In this document: piece by piece, positions 25,671 through 34,251 of the stretch
How the letters are laid out: every line of letters begins with the position of its first letter
How positions within the stretch are numbered: position 1 is the first letter of the stretch
From: Planctomycetia bacterium
GTDB lineage: Bacteria > Planctomycetota > Phycisphaerae > Phycisphaerales > SM1A02
Length of the DNA: 64,000 nucleotides
Reading direction: 5' to 3'
Assembly: GCA_005799495.1 (NCBI GenBank)
Contig: SYGP01000031.1
Span: forward strand, 1-64,000
The notes under the pieces: generated by a model
What the model saw: only the letters and a program-made list of their open reading frames with translations
The model's database searches: none
What the model was told of the DNA's origin: nothing
Position numbers and translations under genes: made by a program

Positions 25671-27283
25671 TCCGAAGCATTCGATGATAGCGGAGCGGGC
25701 GATGGATCGGCGGAAGGAGCAGCGGCCGTGACATCGGCGACTGGTTTCGTCGTCACCTCCGCCGCACGCACGAGCGGATTGAGGAACCCGGGCAGGATGA
25801 CGGTGCCGATGCCACACACCACCGCAGCAATCCACGGCCAGCGGGTCGGAACAAGTTCAACTTCTTCCGATCGCGCGGAGGGGGGGGCCACAAGGGGAAC
25901 GGTCGCAAGCCGCAGGTAGTACAGCGCGCTCACCGCACTGTTGAGTACCGCGATCACCACGAGCGCGAACTGGTCCGCCTCAAAGGCTGCAACGAAGAGA
26001 TACACCTTGCCGAAGAAGCCGAGGAAGGGGGGCAGTCCCACGAGCGATGCTCCGGAGATCGCCAACATCCATGCCATCACCGGCTGCTTCTGCCGCAGCC
26101 CCGCGAGGTCGTTGATCTCATTGATCTCCTCGCCGCGGCGCTCGAGCGCGACAAGGGCGGCGAAGGCGGCCGTCGTCATGATGCCGTAGGCAAGCAGATA
26201 AAAGCAGATTGCCTCAATGCCTGCGGCGCCACCCGAGAGGAGTCCGATCACGAGATATCCCGAGTGAGCGATCGAGCTGTACGCGAGCATGCGCTTCACC
26301 GAACTCTGAAGCAGGGCACCGACATTCCCAAGGGTCATGGTGAGCACGGCAACCATCCACAGCACTGCAGTCAACGGCGTCGGCAACCCTGCGTAAGGCA
26401 CCCGTACGCCATCGCCGTCCACGAGCGAATGCCCCGTCCATCCGACGCACGCGAGCAGGACGACGAGCACTACGAATCCGGCGACCTTGGGGACGAACGC
26501 AAGGAATGCAGTGACATGCGTCGGCGCGCCCTCGTACACATCCGGCGCATAGAAGTGCATCGGTACGGCGGTGATCTTGAAGCAGAATCCCAGCACTGCA
26601 AGGATCAATCCTGCGAGTGCCACCCCGTCGATGCCGCTTCCCGCCGCCTGCGCAGCGAGGGCCGTTCGAATGTTGTCCAGTTCCAGTGACCCCGTCGATC
26701 CATAGATCATGGCAAAGCCATAGAGGAACACGGCGGTGCTGAGCGCTCCAAGGAAGAAGTACTTGATGGCTGCTTCGCCGCTGCGCCGCGATGCGCCGCC
26801 CACGGCGACCATGATGTAGGTGGGCAACGAAACAAGTTCCACCGCGAGGAAGATCCAGATGAGATCCGTCGCGCTGCAGAGCAGCATTGCACCGATCACA
26901 CTGAAGAGGAAGAACGCGTGGAACTCGCCCGCCACCACGCGCTGCGGATCGAAGGTCGTTCGGCCGCGTGCAACTGCCGCCTCGAAGCCGCGGTCCACCG
27001 ATCCGGCCGAAACCAGCACCAACAGGATGCCGACTCCCGCAAGGAGCGGCTTGATGAACGCGCCCAGCATCGGCAGCACCAGCTGCGCTTCGTTGGCACG
27101 TGCTTCCGTCCAAGTGATGGGCATCAGCGCGAGCGATGCGATGAGCGCGAGACAGGTGAAGATCGGGAGGAATGCCCGCACGGCATGGCGCCGTGACAAG
27201 CCGAGCACTGCAGCAACAACGGCAGCGCCGAACAGCAGGATCTCGGGAGCAAGCAGCATCAACCTCGGTCCGATGGCGTCCAT
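25661..27283 (-). CDS. nuoN: NADH-quinone oxidoreductase subunit N
   Basis: 540 residues, antiporter-like membrane subunit of respiratory complex I. About 14 helices; conserved motifs include SLPTYIMVAVGG, KYFFLGALSTAVFLYGFAMI, the Lys-bearing helices around FCFKITAVPMHFYAPDVYEG, and KRMLAYSSIAHSGYL. The start ATG overlaps the nuoM stop by one base (TGATG). The C-terminal tail is long and low-complexity, and the stop codon falls within the tRNA-Arg gene. Confidence 0.96.
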   Translation of the reverse strand: MDAIGPRLMLLAPEILLFGAAVVAAVLGLSRRHAVRAFLPIFTCLALIASLALMPITWTEARANEAQLVLPMLGAFIKPLLAGVGILLVLVSAGSVDRGFEAAVARGRTTFDPQRVVAGEFHAFFLFSVIGAMLLCSATDLIWIFLAVELVSLPTYIMVAVGGASRRSGEAAIKYFFLGALSTAVFLYGFAMIYGSTGSLELDNIRTALAAQAAGSGIDGVALAGLILAVLGFCFKITAVPMHFYAPDVYEGAPTHVTAFLAFVPKVAGFVVLVVLLACVGWTGHSLVDGDGVRVPYAGLPTPLTAVLWMVAVLTMTLGNVGALLQSSVKRMLAYSSIAHSGYLVIGLLSGGAAGIEAICFYLLAYGIMTTAAFAALVALERRGEEINEINDLAGLRQKQPVMAWMLAISGASLVGLPPFLGFFGKVYLFVAAFEADQFALVVIAVLNSAVSALYYLRLATVPLVAPPSARSEEVELVPTRWPWIAAVVCGIGTVILPGFLNPLVRAAEVTTKPVADVTAAAPSADPSPAPLSSNASERP

Positions 27284-28914
27284 CAGCGTGCTCCTCCCTG
27301 CTGCGGCACCTGTGCCAGGTTGGTTGCATCCAGCGCCTCGGATGCCATCTGCGCTTCGCGTTCCTTCAGCCGCTGAACTTCGTCTGGGTACTGCGCGAGC
27401 ATCCGCGTCGCGCAGGGCTCGATCGCTTTCAACATGGGCTGTGGCTGCACGCCCAACCAAATGCACGCCACCGCCAGCGGCGTGAGCACCAGAATCTCAC
27501 GCGCGTTCAAGTCGGTGGGCAAGCATGCGTGCGCATGCCCCGCATCGTGATGAGGCTCCCGCAGCGGTCCCCACACGATCTTGCCAAGGAGGATCAGCAG
27601 GTACATCGCCGCGAAGATCAGACCGAGCCCCGCAACAACGGCAAAGCGCGGTCCGAGTACGCCCGGATATCCGCTTTGCCCGTCGTGCTCGGCGATGAAG
27701 GTGCCGCCCAGGCAGAGGAACTCGCCGATGAAACCATTGAGGCCAGGCAACCCGATGCTCGCAAAGGTGAAAAGCACCATGAAACTGGCCCAGACGGGCA
27801 TCTTCTTCGCCAGACCGCCCAGCACATCGGTGTCCTTCGTGTGGTACCGCTCGTAGAACATCCCGATGCAGAGGAACAGCGCGCCCGTCGACAGTCCATG
27901 GTTCACCATGTAGAAGACTGCGCCCTCGGCGCCAACGGGATTGAGCGCGAACAACCCGAGCATGCACAGACCCAGATGCGCGACGGAGGAGTACGCGATC
28001 AACTTCTTGGCGTCCGTTTGCACCCAGCAGATGAGCGACGCATAGATGATGGCAATGATCGAGAGCACCGCGACCACCACCATCAGCTCGGTGCCTCCCG
28101 CAGGAGCCATGGGCAACGCAAAGCGATAGTTGCCGTATGTCCCGAGCTTCAGCATCGCCGACGCGAGAATGACGGAGCCGGCGGTGGGGGCCTGATCATG
28201 CGCAAGCGGCAGCCAGGTGTGCAGCGGGAAGAGCGGCACCTTCACGGCGAAGCCGACCATCAGCGAAGCAAAGAGCCAGTACTGGGCGCTCGCGGGGAGG
28301 CGTATCGCAGTTGCCGTCAGCGTGTCGATGTCAAAGGTCCATGCGCCGGTCGAGACGCGGTTTTCCCATGCGACATAGATGATCGCCGCGAGCATGAACA
28401 TCGAACCGAGGAATGTGTAGAGGAACATCTTGATGGATGCGACACGCCGCTCCGTGCCGCCGTAGACCGCGATCAAGATGGTCATGGGAACAAGCGTGAA
28501 CTCGTACCCCACGTAGAACAGGATTGCATCACGCGCCGCAAACGCAAGAAGGATGGAAGCGCCCAGCAAGAGGAACCAGCCGTAGTACTCCTTCACGCGC
28601 TCGGTGACAGCGGTGTAGGAACCGAGGATGCACAGCGGCATGAGAAACGCCGTCAGCAAGGCGAGCAACAACGAAACGGTGTCGAAGCCAACCGACAGAC
28701 GGATGCCAGCTGCATCGAGCCACGCAGGCCCCGCTTCGAGCGGGTGGTACTGACCGTTGTTCCATGCGGGGAACTCGAACGCAAACAGCGTGAGTGCCGC
28801 GAGCGAGCCAAGCGTGGCCAGCAGTGCGATCGACCTCGAAAGTTTCGACGAAGAAACCGCCACGAGGGCTGCACCGATGATCGGCATGAGGATGCTTGTC
28901 CAGATCAACGACAT
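27283..28914 (-). CDS. nuoM: NADH-quinone oxidoreductase subunit M
   Basis: 543 residues, antiporter-like proton-channel subunit of complex I. Conserved EFTLVPM (the Glu of the family), KVPLFPLHTWLPLAHDQAPT, LKLGTYGNYRF, KKLIAYSSVAHLGLCMLG and GLPGLNGFIGEF are all visible. ATG at 28914 starts one base after the nuoL stop; an upstream TTG at 28923 would overlap nuoL by 8 bases and is less likely. A charged C-terminal tail extends beyond the last helix. Confidence 0.96.
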   Translation of the reverse strand: MSLIWTSILMPIIGAALVAVSSSKLSRSIALLATLGSLAALTLFAFEFPAWNNGQYHPLEAGPAWLDAAGIRLSVGFDTVSLLLALLTAFLMPLCILGSYTAVTERVKEYYGWFLLLGASILLAFAARDAILFYVGYEFTLVPMTILIAVYGGTERRVASIKMFLYTFLGSMFMLAAIIYVAWENRVSTGAWTFDIDTLTATAIRLPASAQYWLFASLMVGFAVKVPLFPLHTWLPLAHDQAPTAGSVILASAMLKLGTYGNYRFALPMAPAGGTELMVVVAVLSIIAIIYASLICWVQTDAKKLIAYSSVAHLGLCMLGLFALNPVGAEGAVFYMVNHGLSTGALFLCIGMFYERYHTKDTDVLGGLAKKMPVWASFMVLFTFASIGLPGLNGFIGEFLCLGGTFIAEHDGQSGYPGVLGPRFAVVAGLGLIFAAMYLLILLGKIVWGPLREPHHDAGHAHACLPTDLNAREILVLTPLAVACIWLGVQPQPMLKAIEPCATRMLAQYPDEVQRLKEREAQMASEALDATNLAQVPQQGGAR

Positions 28915-28915
28915 G

Positions 28916-31096
28916 TCACTCAAACCCCCGCAGCCAGACCCATGTCATCCATGCGAGCACCAACGCAACGCCGGCCACCATCGACACGGCGTATCCCTGC
29001 AGCGCCCCTCCGTAGAGCGGACGGAACAATTTTCCAGCCGCGATCGGAATGCGGGCGATGCCGTCGACGAGTACTCCATCGAGAAAGTGCTTGTCACCAA
29101 AGTGCAGCACTTGCGATCCGATCCAGAGCGGCAGTCGGAACAGTCCGTGGTAGATCTCGTCGACAAACCACTTGCGTTCCATGCAGATGGGAAGCCAGCG
29201 GGTGAACCAGTTGCCCATCAGTACGCGCCGCAGGGCATCGGCGGAGGCGCGTGAGAACAGGTGCAGATAGGCGGCGATCAGAATGCCGCCGAGGGAGGCC
29301 GTCGCGCCCACCACCAGCAATCCCGTGTGAGCTTCCATGCCAAGCACCGTGGCATGCGCAGCATGGATGTCGGCCGTTTCTGCGGCATGCGAAGCATGCT
29401 CGACGATTTGCGCACCGGCCGCAGCACTCGAACCCGCGATCATCTTCTGCGCCCAGTTTGTTCCATGCGCAAAGGCTTCGTTGTAGGCGGGGAAGCCCGC
29501 TGCCACAGTGCCGATGGCAAGCACCGCGAGCACAGTCGAAATGGCCCACTTGGGCGCATGCGGATGGAAAGCATGCTCCGCTGCGTGCCCCGCCTTCGAA
29601 GCGTGGGCGTTCTCATGACCATGCGGACCATGCGCATCGTGTGCACCATGCGGTGCATCTCCGTGATGGGCATCCGCAGCCGGCTCGAAATGCACGGGCC
29701 CACAGCACACACGGAACCACACTCGGAATGTGTAGTACGCAGTCAGCGCCGCAGTGAACAGGCCGAGCCACCCGAGGAACACGAAGTCCCAGCGCGCACT
29801 CGTGAGCGCCTGGAGAAGAATCGCATCCTTCGAGAAGAACGCCGCCGTGTAGGGGAACGCGGCGAGCCACAGGCAACCGATGAACATCGTCCAAGAGACG
29901 AGTCGCCAACCAGGGATGTGTCGCAATCCACTGAGCTTTCGCAGGTCCAGTTGCCCGGCGAAACCATGCATGATGGCACCTGCGGTGAGGAAGAGCAGTG
30001 CCTTGAAGAACGCGTGGGTCAGCGTGTGGTAGCAGGCGCCGTACGTTGTTCCCACTCCAAGCCCGAGGAACATGTAACCCAGCTGCGAGATGGTCGAGTA
30101 GGCAAAGACGCGTTTGATGTCGTACTGCGCCATGCCGATGGTCGCGGCGAGCAGCGCCGTTCCACCGCCGATCCATGCCACCGTTGCGAGCGCGTCCGGG
30201 TGCAGCGCAAAGAAGGGATACAAGCGGGCGATGAGGTACACGCCAGCGGTAACCATGGTGGCAGCATGAATGAGCGCCGAGACGGGGGTCGGTCCCTCCA
30301 TCGCATCGGGCAGCCATGTGAAAAGCGGAAACTGCGCACTCTTGCCGAACGCGCCGAGCATCAGCAGGAACGGAATCAGCGAGACATCCCAGTCCACGGC
30401 CGTCTGCCCGCCGGCGTTCATCGCCTGGAAGAGCTGGGAATACTGAAGCGTGCCGTAGTTCGCCCACAGCATGAAGATCCCGAGCGCGAGCCCCAGATCA
30501 CCGATGCGGTTCATGATGAACGCCTTCTTCGCTGCCGCGACGGCGGAAGGGCGCTGGTAATCGAAGCCAATCAACAGGTAGCTCGCAAGCCCGACACCCT
30601 CCCATCCGAGGTAGAGCATGACGAGGTTGTCGCCCATCACGAGTGAACTCATCGCGAAGAGGAAGATGCTGATGCCGAAGAAGAAGCGGGCGTACCCTGC
30701 ACCCTTCTCCGTCTCCATGTACTCGCTGGCATAGAGCGCGATCAGCGTGCCCAACCCCGTCACGAACAGCATCCAGAAGAGCGTGAGCGAATCGATGTAG
30801 AGCGCGCAGGGCGCCGTGAACTGTTGGAACCGTCCATCGCCCCATGCGAACGACATCCACTCAAAGATCGGCACCTGCACGGGACCGCTGTACGCGTTGT
30901 AGGCGCGCAGCACGACCACGAACGACGCGGCGAGTGCAAGGACGGTGAATACAGCGGGCCACTTTCCTCGCAGACGCGCGGCGGCGCAGATCGTGCACAG
31001 GACCGCCGAAACGAGCGGCAGGAGCAGTGCCAAGCCGACCCATGCCATTTCGGGTGCAACGACGGCCTGAGGGATGGGGAAGTTTGCGCTGCTCAT
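28916..31096 (-). CDS. nuoL: NADH-quinone oxidoreductase subunit L
   Basis: 726 residues, the largest antiporter-like subunit of complex I with the long lateral helix. Conserved: YLGWEGVGLASYLLIGF, KAFIMNRIGDLGLALG, FPLFTWLPDAMEGPTPVSAL, HAATMVTAGVYL, KRVFAYSTISQLGYM. Longer than common (about 610-660) partly because of a His/Ala-rich loop around residues 470-515 (rich in HGxH repeats), a candidate metal-binding or flexible segment. Overlaps nuoK by ATGA. Confidence 0.97.
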   Translation of the reverse strand: MSSANFPIPQAVVAPEMAWVGLALLLPLVSAVLCTICAAARLRGKWPAVFTVLALAASFVVVLRAYNAYSGPVQVPIFEWMSFAWGDGRFQQFTAPCALYIDSLTLFWMLFVTGLGTLIALYASEYMETEKGAGYARFFFGISIFLFAMSSLVMGDNLVMLYLGWEGVGLASYLLIGFDYQRPSAVAAAKKAFIMNRIGDLGLALGIFMLWANYGTLQYSQLFQAMNAGGQTAVDWDVSLIPFLLMLGAFGKSAQFPLFTWLPDAMEGPTPVSALIHAATMVTAGVYLIARLYPFFALHPDALATVAWIGGGTALLAATIGMAQYDIKRVFAYSTISQLGYMFLGLGVGTTYGACYHTLTHAFFKALLFLTAGAIMHGFAGQLDLRKLSGLRHIPGWRLVSWTMFIGCLWLAAFPYTAAFFSKDAILLQALTSARWDFVFLGWLGLFTAALTAYYTFRVWFRVCCGPVHFEPAADAHHGDAPHGAHDAHGPHGHENAHASKAGHAAEHAFHPHAPKWAISTVLAVLAIGTVAAGFPAYNEAFAHGTNWAQKMIAGSSAAAGAQIVEHASHAAETADIHAAHATVLGMEAHTGLLVVGATASLGGILIAAYLHLFSRASADALRRVLMGNWFTRWLPICMERKWFVDEIYHGLFRLPLWIGSQVLHFGDKHFLDGVLVDGIARIPIAAGKLFRPLYGGALQGYAVSMVAGVALVLAWMTWVWLRGFE

Positions 31097-31488
31097 GCTT
31101 CTCCCAAGTCAGACCACACCTCAGCGCTCAGCGTTTCGCGGCGCCGGTGCAGCAGGACAACCAAGCCGAGCGCAAGCGCCGCCTCGGCGGCGGCAACGGT
31201 CAAGATGAAGATCACGAAGACCTGTCCCGACACATCCATGTGCATGCGGGCAACGGTGATCATGGCGAGAGCGGCCCCTTGAAACATCAGTTCCGTGCAG
31301 AGGAACATGATGATCATGTTGCGGCGCACCATGAAGCCGACGAGCCCGATGACGAACAGCAGTGCGCTGATCGCCAAGGAGAGCGCAATCTGCGCTTCGG
31401 ACGCGGCTGAGAATGCCTGCCCCATTCCCTCGAGCGCCGTCGACACCGACGCAATCGCGGACGAGACAGGAGCAAGGAAGGCGTTCAT
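31093..31488 (-). CDS. nuoK: NADH-quinone oxidoreductase subunit K
   Basis: 131 residues, three-helix subunit of complex I. Core features: LFVIGLVGFMVRRNMIIMFLCTELMFQGA with the conserved Glu of helix 2, and the second Glu in LTVAAAEAALALGLVV. About 30 residues longer at the N-terminus than typical NuoK (~100 aa). Overlaps nuoJ and nuoL by 4 bases each. Confidence 0.95.
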   Translation of the reverse strand: MNAFLAPVSSAIASVSTALEGMGQAFSAASEAQIALSLAISALLFVIGLVGFMVRRNMIIMFLCTELMFQGAALAMITVARMHMDVSGQVFVIFILTVAAAEAALALGLVVLLHRRRETLSAEVWSDLGEA

Positions 31489-32468
31489 CCGCGACTCCTT
31501 GCCGGCGACGCCTCACTGCCGGCGAGTCGATCGAGGCCAGCAAGTGCACGACGCTCGTCGTCCGCCAACTCCGATTGTCTGCGCGCCAGGACCACTGCTC
31601 CGAGCATCGCCATGAGCAGGATCACACCAGCCAGTTCCAGGCTGACGGGAAAGCGCGTGACCAGCGCCATGCCCACCCGCGCCGTGTTCTCGGGGAGCAT
31701 CGCGGGCGAAAGGACAAGATCGCTTGCGATGTCGGAATCCACGCGCTGAACGGACACCACCGCCGTGAAGTCTCGCTGCGTCTCGATCCACGCTCCGTTC
31801 GATCGCGGCACGACCATGCGAACCTGCGGGTCCGTCCGACGCGCGCGTTCGAGCAGGGCGTCCGGCATCCGACCGAGGTCTGCCCAGGCGCGTTCCACGG
31901 CAGCGACTTGATCTGCCGAAGCATCCGCAGCGCTTCGAGGTGATGCGAAAATGACGGATCCCAGCACGGCAAGCAGCACGAATCCGCAGGTCACCGCGGC
32001 GGCAGGCTCCCGCGCCACACGGTCATACTCCACGGCATCGGCCCCGCCCGTCTCGGAGGGCGATTGCTGCGCCAGCATGAGCACAAACAGATAGGTGATC
32101 AGGATCGCGCCTGCGTACACGATCACCAGTGAAAACGCCACGAATTCGGCGCTGAGCAGCACAAAGAGGGCAGCGCCGCTGATCACCACGAGGACAAAGT
32201 AGAGCGCGCTGTACACCGGGCGGTGATGCGTGATGACGCGCACGGCCGCAGCGACGGAGATGAACGCACACAGGACGGTCATCCCCACATTTCCGAGCGC
32301 ACTATCGGTCACGGGGATCGCACGAACGATGGTCACGAGAATCCACGCAAGCGATGCAAGCCCGAGGACCGTCCCAGCGGTACGAACCTTCCTCGCCGCA
32401 GGCAGCAAGAGCATGAGGAGCGCAGCCGCGGCAGCAGCAGATGCGGCATAGAAGATCGTCGGAACCAT
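31485..32468 (-). CDS. nuoJ: NADH-quinone oxidoreductase subunit J, extended
   Basis: 327 residues, versus about 165-220 in common NuoJ. The conserved core is residues ~75-135: HRPVYSALYFVLVVISGAAL then LLSAEFVAFSLVIVYAGAILITYLFVLML. It has two additional N-terminal helices (residues ~1-65) and a ~100-residue soluble insertion (about 180-280) before the final helix. First gene of nuoJKLMN; a good promoter lies about 70 bases upstream. Confidence 0.92.
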   Translation of the reverse strand: MVPTIFYAASAAAAAALLMLLLPAARKVRTAGTVLGLASLAWILVTIVRAIPVTDSALGNVGMTVLCAFISVAAAVRVITHHRPVYSALYFVLVVISGAALFVLLSAEFVAFSLVIVYAGAILITYLFVLMLAQQSPSETGGADAVEYDRVAREPAAAVTCGFVLLAVLGSVIFASPRSAADASADQVAAVERAWADLGRMPDALLERARRTDPQVRMVVPRSNGAWIETQRDFTAVVSVQRVDSDIASDLVLSPAMLPENTARVGMALVTRFPVSLELAGVILLMAMLGAVVLARRQSELADDERRALAGLDRLAGSEASPARSRG

Positions 32469-32507
32469 GGGACTGGGAACTGCTCGCTCGAATGACTGCG
32501 GTGCGGT

Positions 32508-32527
32508 CACGCACATCCATGTGCGTG
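32508..32527. repeat. Perfect 9-bp inverted repeat between nuoJ and pgsA
   Basis: CACGCACAT-CC-ATGTGCGTG, arms 32508-32516 and 32519-32527. It sits immediately downstream of the predicted nuoJ transcription start and upstream of pgsA, so it could be an operator for either gene or form a hairpin at the 5' end of the nuo mRNA. Confidence 0.6.
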
Positions 32528-32534
32528 GCGCGGA

Positions 32535-32563
32535 AAGATAGAGGCGATCGGCGGAACCTGCAA
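32535..32563 (-). promoter_or_regulatory. Promoter of nuoJKLMN
   Basis: Minus strand TTGCAG (32563-32558), 17-base spacer, TATCTT (32540-32535). Predicted start near 32528 leaves a leader of about 60 bases containing the inverted repeat. Confidence 0.6.
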
Positions 32564-32580
32564 CGAACCTGAGGGCTACC

Positions 32581-33210
32581 ATGCGTCGCGACATGTCCCC
32601 ATTGCGCCGCACCCTGCCCAATGCCATCACCTTGGCACGGCTTGCGCTGGCGGTCGCGTTCTTTGCCGTGGCGGGGAGCCTGGATACGAGTGAGTCAGCG
32701 GATGCATCCCGCGCATGGACCGCGGTTTGGATCTTCGTCGTCGCCGCCGTCAGCGACATTCTCGACGGCTATCTCGCGCGGCGTTGGCAGGTGGTCACAT
32801 CGTTCGGGCGGATCCTCGATCCCGTGGTCGACAAGGTGCTCGTGATCGGCGGTCTGGTGCTGCTCTGCTCTGCTCCGCTTGCCCCTGCGAGCCGCATCGT
32901 TCCTTGGGTGGTGATCGTGGTTGTCACGCGTGAACTGCTCGTCACCAGCGTGCGAGCAGTCCTCGAAGGGCAGGGGATCGCATTCGCAGCGGACCGATCT
33001 GGCAAGTTCAAGATGTTCGTGCAGTGCGTCACGGTGCCGTTCTGCCTTGGCGCGGCATCGATTGCACACCTTCGACAGAGCGCCAGCTTCGTGCAGTGGA
33101 CCGATGCCCTTGTCTGGCTGATGGTCATCGTGACCTCCGCGAGCGCGCTTCCCGCTCTCTCTCGCGCATGGGTCGCGCTGCGGCTGCAAGGCTCGAGGCA
33201 AGCGGCATGA
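32581..33210 (+). CDS. pgsA: CDP-diacylglycerol-glycerol-3-phosphate 3-phosphatidyltransferase
   Basis: 209 residues. Integral membrane enzyme that makes phosphatidylglycerol phosphate. The CDP-alcohol phosphotransferase signature D-x2-D-G-x2-A-R-x8-G-x3-D-x3-D is complete: it starts at DILDGYLARR and closes with GRILDPVVDK. About four to five helices follow. GAGG lies upstream of the ATG. The stop overlaps pgpA (ATGA), placing the two consecutive steps of phosphatidylglycerol synthesis in one unit. The exact CDP-alcohol substrate is supported mostly by this pairing. Confidence 0.93.
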   Translation: MRRDMSPLRRTLPNAITLARLALAVAFFAVAGSLDTSESADASRAWTAVWIFVVAAVSDILDGYLARRWQVVTSFGRILDPVVDKVLVIGGLVLLCSAPLAPASRIVPWVVIVVVTRELLVTSVRAVLEGQGIAFAADRSGKFKMFVQCVTVPFCLGAASIAHLRQSASFVQWTDALVWLMVIVTSASALPALSRAWVALRLQGSRQAA

Positions 33211-33767
33211 CCAGCGGCTCACGCATGCCATCGGCAGACCTTGGTCTCTGGCGCACACTCGTGGTGACATCATGCGGACTTGGTCTTCTGCGCCCTGCAT
33301 CGGGGTCGTGGGGATCCCTGCCGCCGCCCTTGCTCGTGCTGGCGTTTGCCTGGATGGGGTTTTCTTGGTGGAGCGTCATACTCCTGCTTGCTGGGCTTGC
33401 TGTGATGTCCACCGTGGGATCCATTGTGTATGGCGACGCGGCCGAAAAGTCATTCGGCGAAAAGGATCCATCATCGGTCGTGCTCGATGAGACGGCTGGC
33501 TGCGCCGTCACCCTGTTGGCGGTTCCCTGGTGGCTGGTGCTGACCCCTGACGGTGGTGCACTGTCACGCGCTGCACTGATCGTGGCGGTTGGGTTCTTTT
33601 TCTTCCGACTCTTCGATGTCTGGAAACCCGGTTTCGTACGCGACTTGCAGCGACAGCGCGGGGGCTGGGGAATCGTGCTCGACGATCTCGCGGCGGGTGC
33701 GTGGGCGTGGCCGCCCACGATCATCTCCTGCGCCGTTGCCCTTCGGCTCTTCCCCTCGGCCGCCTAA
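33207..33767 (+). CDS. pgpA: Phosphatidylglycerophosphatase A
   Basis: 186 residues, membrane phosphatase producing phosphatidylglycerol. Family signatures: GLLRPASGSWGSLPP near the N-terminus, KDPSSVVLDETAG with the metal-binding D-E, and FFRLFDVWKPGFVRDLQRQRGGWGIVLDDLAAG. Coupled to pgsA by a 4-base overlap. Its TAA stop also overlaps the stop of the convergent SRPBCC gene. Confidence 0.95.
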   Translation: MTSGSRMPSADLGLWRTLVVTSCGLGLLRPASGSWGSLPPPLLVLAFAWMGFSWWSVILLLAGLAVMSTVGSIVYGDAAEKSFGEKDPSSVVLDETAGCAVTLLAVPWWLVLTPDGGALSRAALIVAVGFFFFRLFDVWKPGFVRDLQRQRGGWGIVLDDLAAGAWAWPPTIISCAVALRLFPSAA

Positions 33768-34225
33768 AGCGGACGAACCGTTCGCATGTCGTTGCGCGAC
33801 TCGAGCACGGTGCGGAGATTGCACAGATACCAGCGCCAACTCTCACCATCCTCCGCCATGGAGATCAGGGACTCGGCTTCAGGCGCAACGGGTCCCATGC
33901 GCAAGATGACCTCCGCGCCCTCTTCCACAGATGGCTTCACGGTCCACTCAATCGGGATGGTCTGATCGCCGCTTCGCGCCGGCCACGCCCACGCAACGGC
34001 GCCACCTGGATCGAATGCGGTGATTCCGATCGTGAGCGTTCGGCGGAACTTCCGGTCCCAGCCGAGAACGATGGAACCACCCGCGCGAAGATCCACGCGT
34101 GCTGCAACGGGGAACCAGCGAGTCAGTCCCGCCTCCGTTGTCAGCGCAGCGAACGCTTCCTCGGGGTGCACGGCGATGGTCTCGCGCAGCACTGTCCACA
34201 CACCATGTTCGTCCTGTACGACCAT
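33764..34225 (-). CDS. SRPBCC/AHSA1-like domain protein
   Basis: 153 residues. A START/AHSA1-like fold: the N-terminus VLRETIAVHPEEAFAALTTEAGLTRWF matches the typical 'i..p.e.vf.alt....l..W(f/w)' pattern, followed by strands with GGSIVLGW and a C-terminal helix (WRWYLCNLRTVLES). Members bind hydrophobic ligands or act as Hsp90 co-chaperone-like proteins; ligand unknown. GGAGGAG precedes the ATG. Shares four bases with the pgpA stop region. Confidence 0.78.
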   Translation of the reverse strand: MVVQDEHGVWTVLRETIAVHPEEAFAALTTEAGLTRWFPVAARVDLRAGGSIVLGWDRKFRRTLTIGITAFDPGGAVAWAWPARSGDQTIPIEWTVKPSVEEGAEVILRMGPVAPEAESLISMAEDGESWRWYLCNLRTVLESRNDMRTVRPL

Positions 34226-34251
34226 AGCAGTCTCCTCCGTCTCAACACCGT

